In this document: piece by piece, positions 1-4,465 of the stretch
Numbering within the stretch: position 1 is the first letter of the stretch
Layout: every line of letters starts with the position of its first letter
Program-made: the position numbers and the translations under genes
The notes under the pieces: generated by a model
Told to the model about the DNA's origin: nothing
What the model saw: the letters and a program-made list of their open reading frames with translations, nothing else
Database searches by the model: none
NCBI GenBank assembly: GCA_002431305.1
Contig: DJEG01000121.1
Coordinates: 1 to 10,954 of the forward strand
Source of the DNA: Ruminococcaceae bacterium UBA5904
GTDB lineage: Bacteria; Bacillota; Clostridia; Oscillospirales; Acutalibacteraceae
DNA length: 10,954 bases
Direction of reading: 5' to 3'

Positions 1-545
1 GCGCCGAACGAAGCCTTGCCGATAGGGCAGTGAATGATGTTTGTCTTATCGAGACGGTACTCGATCTTACCTGCTTTAGCGTCGTTAACGGCCTTAGCAA
101 CATCGGGGGTTACGGTACCTGCTTTGGGCGAGGGCATAAGTCCGCGGGGACCGAGTACCTTACCTAAACGACCTACAAGACCCATCATGTTGGGAGCCGC
201 GATAGCGACGTCGAAATCCATGAAGCCCTCGTTCTGAACTCTCGCAACGAGATCCTCAGCACCTACAACCTCAGCGCCCGCTGCAACAGCTGCGTCAGCC
301 TCTGCACCCTTAGCGAAAACAGCTACGCGAACCTTTTTACCGGTTCCGTTCGGAAGAACGACTGCGCCTCTGACCTGCTGATCGGCATGACGAGAGTCAA
401 CGCCCAGACGAACGTGAACCTCAACGGTCTCGTCGAACTTAGCGGTTGCAGTCTTAACTGCGAGGTCAATAGCCTCGGTGGATTCATAAAGTTTTGCTTT
501 GTCTATGAGCTTAACACTCTCAACGTATTTTTTACCGTGTTTCAT
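1..545 (-). CDS. rplA: 50S ribosomal protein L1, partial (C-terminus beyond window edge)
   Basis: Primary binder of the L1 stalk of 23S rRNA, involved in release of deacylated tRNA from the E site, and in many bacteria a translational repressor of its own mRNA. About 181 codons are present from the ATG at 545-543; full-length L1 is usually about 230 residues, so roughly the last 50 are off the left edge. The translation starts [16 protein letters not shown] and contains the L1 signature [19 protein letters not shown] followed by TVTPDV; it is still in frame at the edge (KASFG). A strong SD, GGGAGG at 555-560, lies 9 nt before the start. It follows rplK by 54 nt, the classic L11-L1 arrangement. 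No frameshift was seen. An L1-site mimic just upstream (565-591) suggests autoregulation. Confidence 0.97.
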   Translation of the reverse strand, partial: MKHGKKYVESVKLIDKAKLYESTEAIDLAVKTATAKFDETVEVHVRLGVDSRHADQQVRGAVVLPNGTGKKVRVAVFAKGAEADAAVAAGAEVVGAEDLVARVQNEGFMDFDVAIAAPNMMGLVGRLGKVLGPRGLMPSPKAGTVTPDVAKAVNDAKAGKIEYRLDKTNIIHCPIGKASFG

Positions 546-564
546 AATTATTTACCTCCCATAA

Positions 565-591
565 GTGGTTAATCGGATTTGTCCTCCCACA
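565..591 (-). promoter_or_regulatory. putative L1-binding RNA element upstream of rplA
   Basis: In the mRNA sense this rplK-rplA spacer reads TGTGGGAGG (591-583), then CCGAT, then ACCAC (569-565), followed directly by the rplA SD. GUGG can pair with CCAC and GGA with UCC, leaving an asymmetric internal loop. The same blocks, in the same order, precede rplK. The 23S rRNA L1 stalk carries GGUGGGAGG opposite AUACCACC, and L1 repression through a stalk mimic is established in E. coli and archaea. The sequence similarity and the duplication are seen directly; L1 binding is inferred. Confidence 0.5.
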
Positions 592-599
592 CGGGAGCA

Positions 600-1025
600 T
601 CAATCAGCAACGACAACGCCCATGCTGCGAGCCGTACCGGCGATCATGCTCATAGCAGTCTCGATACTTGCCGCATTAAGGTCGGGCATCTTGGTTTCTG
701 CGATCTTTCTGATCTGCTCCGAGGTGATAGTTGCGACTTTGGTCTTGTTGGGGACTCCTGAGCCGCTCTCAATACCGCATGCTTTCTTAATAAGAACTGC
801 TGCGGGCGGAGTCTTTGTTACAAAAGAGAACGTACGGTCTGCATAAACCGTGATAATTACGGGAATGATGAGTCCGATATCGTTCTTCGTACGCTCATTG
901 AATTCCTTGGTGAACGCCATAATGTTAACGCCGTGCTGTCCTAAAGCGGGACCTACGGGGGGAGCCGGTGTTGCTTTACCGGCAGGAATCTGAAGCTTAA
1001 TATAGCCTGTTACTTTCTGTGCCAT
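600..1025 (-). CDS. rplK: 50S ribosomal protein L11
   Basis: L11 binds the GTPase-associated centre of 23S rRNA (the thiostrepton site) and helps position translation factors and, where present, RelA. The 141-residue product is the usual full length. It opens [20 protein letters not shown], continues with the conserved [18 protein letters not shown] of the N-terminal domain, and has the C-terminal RNA-binding domain from about residue 70 ([20 protein letters not shown]) to the terminal TARSMGVVV. The start is set by a perfect GGAGG at 1033-1037 with a 7-nt spacer. It lies 117 nt downstream of nusG, a spacer holding a hairpin with a U tract, and 54 nt upstream of rplA, so it may be regulated separately from secE-nusG. 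Confidence 0.98.
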   Translation of the reverse strand: MAQKVTGYIKLQIPAGKATPAPPVGPALGQHGVNIMAFTKEFNERTKNDIGLIIPVIITVYADRTFSFVTKTPPAAVLIKKACGIESGSGVPNKTKVATITSEQIRKIAETKMPDLNAASIETAMSMIAGTARSMGVVVAD

Positions 1026-1037
1026 GTCTGCACCTCC

Positions 1038-1080
1038 AAAAAAAATGTGGTAGTGGCGGATCGGTAAAAGCCGACCCTCC
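1038..1080 (-). terminator. possible attenuator/terminator hairpin between nusG and rplK
   Basis: In RNA sense GGAGGGUCGG (1080-1071) pairs with CCGAUCCGCC (1064-1055) across a CUUUUA loop: ten positions with one A-G mismatch and one G-U pair. A further UGUG/CACA closing helix is possible. Eight U (1045-1038) follow at once and run into the rplK SD. This has the form of an intrinsic terminator, but its place immediately before rplK, and its overlap with the L1-like element, suggest attenuation or simply the RNA fold that L1 recognises, rather than the operon end. Confidence 0.4.
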
Positions 1081-1084
1081 CACA
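1046..1084 (-). promoter_or_regulatory. putative L1-binding RNA element upstream of rplK
   Basis: Second copy of the TGTGGGAGG...CCGAT...ACCAC element (TGTGGGAGG at 1084-1076, ACCACA at 1051-1046). It is longer than the rplA copy because of a more extended internal stem. The first nine bases are identical between copies. It ends about 20 nt before the rplK ATG, a suitable place for L1 bound to the leader to block L11 translation. The resemblance to the 23S L1 stalk (GGUGGGAGG/AUACCACC) is from memory of the E. coli rRNA. Confidence 0.5.
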
Positions 1085-1098
1085 GAGCCTAAGCCCTG
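1083..1098 (-). other. small hairpin in rplK leader
   Basis: CAGGGC-UUAG-GCUCUG forms a 6-bp stem (one G-U) with a tetraloop, directly upstream of and touching the L1-like element. A weaker GCGG/CCGC hairpin lies just upstream near 1105-1118. Together these make the 117-nt nusG-rplK spacer a string of stems. No good promoter was recognised in it. Confidence 0.4.
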
Positions 1099-1142
1099 TA
1101 ACAAGCGGAAATTACCGCGAATTACCATTGATTAATAAGTTA

Positions 1143-1751
1143 TCAGTCAAGAGCGGGTTCAACCTGATCAAGACCTAATTCGATAGGAGTTTCACGTCCC
1201 ATCATTGAAATTATGACGCGGACAAGATCGTTGTCAACATCAATTTTATCGACAGTACCCTGGAAGCTGTCGAAAGGACCGCCGATAACCGAAACAAGAT
1301 CTCCGACGCTGAAATTAACTTCAACGGTGCGTTTCTCAACGCCCATGGAGTAAACTTCCTTCTCGGTAAGGGGCGTGGGTTTGCCCTCGGGGCCTACGAA
1401 TCCCGTAACACCTCTCGTATTACGGATAAGATACCATGTCTCGTCCGTCATCTTAAGCTCGCCGGACTTTGTGTCGTAGTAAACGCTCACCTTAACGAAA
1501 ACATAGCTCGGGTAAAGTTTGCGTACAACTTCCCTGTCCTCGGTATACGGTTCCTCAACTTCAAAACCGTCCTCATTCTTGACCTTGCGGGTTTTCGTTA
1601 CCTTCTCTACAACGGTCTCTGTGGGGATTTTGACTTCGAGGACTTCATCCTGCATTTTACGGTTTTCAACTACTTTTTCGATATCGGCAGCAACCTTATT
1701 CTCGTATCCGGAATAAGTGTGCACCACAAACCATTTTACGTCATCCGACAT
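1143..1751 (-). CDS. nusG: transcription termination/antitermination factor NusG
   Basis: NusG binds the RNA polymerase clamp and modulates pausing, Rho-dependent termination and coupling to the ribosome. The 202-residue product opens with the NGN domain (KWFVVHTYSGYENKVAADIE, residues 6-25), continues through KLYPSYVFVKV (78-88) and TRGVTGFVGPEGKPTPLTE (112-130), and ends with a KOW domain at about 147-171 (VGDLVSVIGGPFDSFQGTV). It is longer than the roughly 175-180 residues of many bacterial NusG proteins because of a charged Lys/Glu-rich insertion at about 48-78, an extension I associate with Clostridia. The start is supported by GGAGG at 1759-1763 with 7-nt spacing. It lies 46 nt downstream of secE, the near-universal secE-nusG pair. 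Confidence 0.98.
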   Translation of the reverse strand: MSDDVKWFVVHTYSGYENKVAADIEKVVENRKMQDEVLEVKIPTETVVEKVTKTRKVKNEDGFEVEEPYTEDREVVRKLYPSYVFVKVSVYYDTKSGELKMTDETWYLIRNTRGVTGFVGPEGKPTPLTEKEVYSMGVEKRTVEVNFSVGDLVSVIGGPFDSFQGTVDKIDVDNDLVRVIISMMGRETPIELGLDQVEPALD

Positions 1752-1797
1752 TGTATTTCCTCCGTATCATGCAACATAACTAAAATTCAAAAGCATA

Positions 1798-2211
1798 TCA
1801 GCCCGCGTCGGACTGGGTAGCATTTTCACCGCTCGTATCGATAGTGAGCGAATTTGAAGAATCGGCATCCGTAGAAGCTTCCTCGCTGTAAGAAGTCTTA
1901 GCGTTCTCAATACCTTTTTCGGCAAGACGTACGGAACCCATCAGTCCCCAGTCAAGCAAACCGATAATGACCGCGAGTACGGCAATACATACAAAAACTA
2001 TTGCCGAGTTTTTAAGAACGGTCTTTCTGTCGGGCCAGATAACCTTTTTGCAGGTACCCGTAAAGCCCTTAAAGAATTTCTTTATAGCCGCCCACATACG
2101 AGTAAACACGTTACCCTCTTTTTTGGGCTTGGACTGCTTTATGCGTTCTTTTTTAGCCTTTTCCAGTTCTTTTTCGGCCTTCTTCTGAGCCTTTTTGTTT
2201 TCATCTGCCAT
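1798..2211 (-). CDS. secE: preprotein translocase subunit SecE with long N- and C-terminal extensions
   Basis: SecE clamps SecY in the SecYEG protein-conducting channel of the inner membrane. The conserved core lies at about residues 52-90: the amphipathic stretch GTCKKVIWPDRKTVLKNSA leads into one hydrophobic membrane segment (IVFVCIAVLAVIIGLLDWGL). This matches the single-span Gram-positive SecE type, but the minimal form is only about 60 residues, while this one has 137. The first 35 residues are Lys/Glu-rich and probably coiled or disordered. The last 47 (after residue 90) form a Ser/Thr/Asp/Glu-rich tail of unknown role. The start follows AAAGGAT near 2221-2227. The gene lies between rpmG and nusG, which confirms the assignment. 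The tail contains one copy of a 15-nt repeat also found upstream of the gene. Confidence 0.95.
   Translation of the reverse strand: MADENKKAQKKAEKELEKAKKERIKQSKPKKEGNVFTRMWAAIKKFFKGFTGTCKKVIWPDRKTVLKNSAIVFVCIAVLAVIIGLLDWGLMGSVRLAEKGIENAKTSYSEEASTDADSSNSLTIDTSGENATQSDAG
1838..1852. repeat. 15-nt direct repeat, copy inside secE
   Basis: TCGATAGTGAGCGAA on the plus strand, identical to 2239-2253. Here it codes for part of the SecE tail (SLTID). Confidence 0.7.
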
Positions 2212-2238
2212 TAAGAACCCATCCTTTCATAAGTTGGT

Positions 2239-2253
2239 TCGATAGTGAGCGAA
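2239..2253. repeat. 15-nt direct repeat, copy in rpmG-secE spacer
   Basis: Same 15-mer as at 1838-1852, 401 nt away. In mRNA sense this copy sits in GTTCG-CTCACTAT-CGAAC, a possible 5-bp stem just after the rpmG stop and before the secE SD. The function is unknown. Confidence 0.7.
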
Positions 2254-2256
2254 CTA

Positions 2257-2406
2257 TTACTTGCTTTCTCTGTGAAGAGTGTGCTTTCTGCAGAATCTGC
2301 AGTATTTGTTCATCTCTAATCTGTCGGGTGAATTCTTCTTGTTCTTCATCGTGTTGTAATTGCGCTGCTTGCACTCCGTGCATGCAAGAGTGATTTTAAC
2401 TCTCAT
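2257..2406 (-). CDS. rpmG: 50S ribosomal protein L33 (zinc-binding, four-cysteine type)
   Basis: A 49-residue gene, [18 protein letters not shown] to HRESK, that is easily lost to length cut-offs. L33 is a small protein of the large subunit near the E site. This is the C+ form: C9-x2-C12 (CTEC) and C36-x2-C39 (CRFC) make a zinc ribbon, unlike the cysteine-less paralogue some Bacillota express under zinc limitation. The body [19 protein letters not shown] is typical. The start is set by GGAGG at 2414-2418 with 7-nt spacing, and the stop is TAA at 2259-2257. It is the first structural gene of the rpmG-secE-nusG-rplK-rplA run; rpmG directly before secE is the usual Gram-positive order. A consensus promoter and a structured leader precede it. 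Confidence 0.96.
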   Translation of the reverse strand: MRVKITLACTECKQRNYNTMKNKKNSPDRLEMNKYCRFCRKHTLHRESK

Positions 2407-2503
2407 AACGGCACCTCCAATTAATGTTAGCCTCCCTCTTATAATTTGAGGGTAAAAGATATGTACGCAAAAAAGCGCATAAAAAATAAACCCTCAAAGA
2501 GGT
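2407..2503 (-). promoter_or_regulatory. structured 5' leader of the rpmG operon
   Basis: This is the RNA between the predicted transcription start (near 2503) and the rpmG ATG. It contains three alternating complementary blocks. CCTC (2502-2499) can pair with GAGG just after it. TTTGAGGG (2498-2491) is perfectly complementary over 8 nt to CCCTCAAA (2452-2445). That second block can instead pair through CCCTC with GAGGG at 2438-2434. The pairings are mutually exclusive, as in attenuators or translational switches. A U-rich run follows the first hairpin. The pairings are seen in the sequence; regulation is inferred. Confidence 0.4.
2439..2480 (-). CDS. possible 13-residue leader peptide ahead of rpmG
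   Basis: ATG at 2480-2478 opens [13 protein letters not shown] and stops at TAA 2441-2439. GAGGG lies 10 nt before the ATG, slightly far but usable as an SD. The reading frame runs through the CCCTCAAA block, so a ribosome on it would disrupt the long-range leader stem and free or mask downstream pairing. Against it: the frame is very short, the region is AT-rich, and such ORFs arise by chance. There is no family to recognise. It would matter only if it is conserved in relatives. Confidence 0.25.
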   Translation of the reverse strand: MRFFAYISFTLKL

Positions 2504-2509
2504 ATGAAT

Positions 2510-2538
2510 ACTATACCATATTCCGACCGCAAGGTCAA
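2510..2538 (-). promoter_or_regulatory. sigma-A-type promoter of the rpmG-secE-nusG-rplK-rplA operon
   Basis: TTGACC (2538-2533), a 17-nt spacer, then TATAGT (2515-2510): five of six consensus bases in each box at ideal spacing. This is the best promoter in the window, as expected for a ribosomal operon. It begins only 35 nt after the stop of the upstream GH13 gene. Confidence 0.8.
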
Positions 2539-2573
2539 GAGCTTTTGAAAAATTTTTACGTTTTTTTGCCGTT

Positions 2574-4430
2574 TTAATAACTGCGGGCAAGTATTACGGC
2601 GGATTCTGCGCGGACAAGGACGGAATTATTCGCAGTTTCAGCCCCCAAAAGCCCCGTATACGACTGTCTTTCGGGCGGAAGATAATAATTTATATCGTGC
2701 GGATTCATATTGCATATAACCATAACCGAATCGTTTTCACATTCTCTTGCGTACGCGGCGCACCCGAGCATTGCGGAAATGCTTACGAATTTTCCATGAG
2801 CAAGGCTTTCATGCTCTCTGCGGATTTTCGCAAGTTCTTTATACGTATTATATAATAATTTGATTTTATCCCAATTAAACGGCGCTCTGTTGAACGGATC
2901 CTTGCATCCCTCGAGCGGGATTTCGTCTCCGTAATAAATGCACGGAATTCCGGGAAGAGTAAACTGTAAAACGGCGGCGCATTTGAGTTTTCGCAAAGCC
3001 GTTTCCCTCTGTTTTTCGTCGAGTCTCGCCGTCGACTGCCACTCCCTGTCCCTGTTTTCGGCATTTATTCCGCCGAGAACCGAGAATATACGCTCCGTGT
3101 CGTGCGTGCCGAGCGAATTCATCAAAACGTCAAGCGTCTGCGGAGGGTAATTTTCAACGACGGTCAGAATTTTCTCATTGAAATTCTCGGCAATCGAGTC
3201 GAGCATAAACGAAATAACCGCGTCTCTGAACGGGTAATTCATGACGGAGTCAAGCTCGTCTCCCGCAAGATATCTGCGCCGTGTACCCATGGAAAATTTA
3301 TTGCTCGCGTCCTCCCAAACCTCGCCTATCAAAAGCGCGTCCGACTTTTCGGATTTAAGAGCGGAGCGGATTTTTTCTATAAATGAATCGGGAAGTTCGT
3401 CCGCAACGTCGAGTCTGAAACCCGAAGCCCCGGCTTTGAGCCATTTTCTTATAACTCCGTTTTTGCCCGTTATAAATTCGCAGTAGCTTTCGTCGGTTTC
3501 GTTCGTCTCGGGCAGGGTCGTAAATCCCCACCACGATTTGTATTTATCATTCCAATGTTCGAACGTGTACCACGGATAGTAAACGCTCGACTGTGAATTG
3601 TACGCACCGACGGAATCATAACGTTTTTCCTTATTAAAATAAATGCTGTCGTCGCCCGTGTGACTGAACACGCCGTCAAGAATTATCGAAATGCCGTGTT
3701 TTTCTGCCTCTTTGCAGAGCGAAACAAAATCCGAATTTGTTCCCAAAAGCGGGTCAATATTCATATAGTCGGCAGTGTTGTAACGGTGATTCGAATGAGC
3801 CTCAAATATCGGATTTAAATACAGGCAGGTAACGCCCATATCCTCTAAATAACCGAGTTTTTCTTTTATTCCGTCAAGATCACCGCAGAAATAGTCGTCG
3901 TTTCTGTACTTTCCGTCCGGGTCGCACTGCCATTTAACGCTGTCCGACCAATTCTCATGAATTTTTCTGTCGGCGGGAATATTTTTCTTATGTTTGCCCG
4001 AATAATAAAACCTGTCGGGAAAAATCTGATACATGACTCCGCCCTTAAATTTATCGGGCGTTTTGAAATCGGGAGAATAAACGGTCTGCTGCCAGCGTCT
4101 GCCCGAGTCTGAAAATTCGCCCATTCCGGCGGAATTCAGAAATATCTTGCCTCTGCCGTACGGTGCGTCAAATTCAAAATGATAAAAATACAGTCCGCTC
4201 CCATCAAACGAATATTCAACACCCCACCATTCGGTCACACCGTCGGTGCTTTTCCAGTCAAGGCGAATCCAATTATTCTCCCCGCCGTCTTTTGAAGAGA
4301 CGAGATACACGGCGGATACGCTCATATCCCTCGGCATCAGAACGCAAAACCATATTTTTTCACCCGAAGCCGAACTTCCGAATACGGATTTATGTCTTAA
4401 ATCTCTCGAATTATACGCTACAAACGCCAT
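2574..4430 (-). CDS. GH13 alpha-glycosidase, neopullulanase/cyclomaltodextrinase-like, cytoplasmic
   Basis: An alpha-amylase-family enzyme of 618 residues that probably hydrolyses maltodextrins, cyclodextrins or branched limit dextrins. An N-terminal beta domain (about 1-120, CBM34-like in position and length) precedes the (beta/alpha)8 barrel, which begins near GGVMYQIFPDRF (130-141). Conserved GH13 blocks are visible: LNPIFEAHSNHRYNTADY (205-222), region I DGVFSH (252-257), region II GFRLDVADE with nucleophile D341, region III LIGEVWED with acid/base E370, and region IV GTHDTER with D444. LPGIPCIYYGDE (492-503) and a C-terminal beta domain follow. All three catalytic carboxylates are present, so it should be active. 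There is no signal peptide, so it acts in the cytoplasm. GGAGG at 4438-4442 sets the start. It lies 35 nt after glgP and is probably cotranscribed with it. The exact specificity (alpha-1,4, alpha-1,6 or both) cannot be read from sequence. Confidence 0.92.
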   Translation of the reverse strand: MAFVAYNSRDLRHKSVFGSSASGEKIWFCVLMPRDMSVSAVYLVSSKDGGENNWIRLDWKSTDGVTEWWGVEYSFDGSGLYFYHFEFDAPYGRGKIFLNSAGMGEFSDSGRRWQQTVYSPDFKTPDKFKGGVMYQIFPDRFYYSGKHKKNIPADRKIHENWSDSVKWQCDPDGKYRNDDYFCGDLDGIKEKLGYLEDMGVTCLYLNPIFEAHSNHRYNTADYMNIDPLLGTNSDFVSLCKEAEKHGISIILDGVFSHTGDDSIYFNKEKRYDSVGAYNSQSSVYYPWYTFEHWNDKYKSWWGFTTLPETNETDESYCEFITGKNGVIRKWLKAGASGFRLDVADELPDSFIEKIRSALKSEKSDALLIGEVWEDASNKFSMGTRRRYLAGDELDSVMNYPFRDAVISFMLDSIAENFNEKILTVVENYPPQTLDVLMNSLGTHDTERIFSVLGGINAENRDREWQSTARLDEKQRETALRKLKCAAVLQFTLPGIPCIYYGDEIPLEGCKDPFNRAPFNWDKIKLLYNTYKELAKIRREHESLAHGKFVSISAMLGCAAYARECENDSVMVICNMNPHDINYYLPPERQSYTGLLGAETANNSVLVRAESAVILARSY

Positions 4431-4465
4431 GCTCCCGCCTCCTTTACATTTATTAAAATATTAAA

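Noticed and set aside
565..846. 93-codon plus-strand frame opposite rplK
   Set aside because: Shadow of the conserved L11 gene; no SD and no recognised domain.
1099..1142. Separate promoter for rplK-rplA after nusG
   Set aside because: TTGACT at the end of nusG is followed at 17 nt by TGGTAA, a poor -10 box; no other pair was found.
2201..2383. 60-codon minus-strand frame overlapping rpmG
   Set aside because: It is out of frame with the clear L33 gene at 2257-2406, whose zinc cysteines and SD identify the real product.
2396..2590. 64-codon minus-strand frame over the rpmG promoter and leader
   Set aside because: It runs through the -35/-10 boxes and leader and shows no protein-like composition; only the 13-codon ORF in another frame is worth a test.
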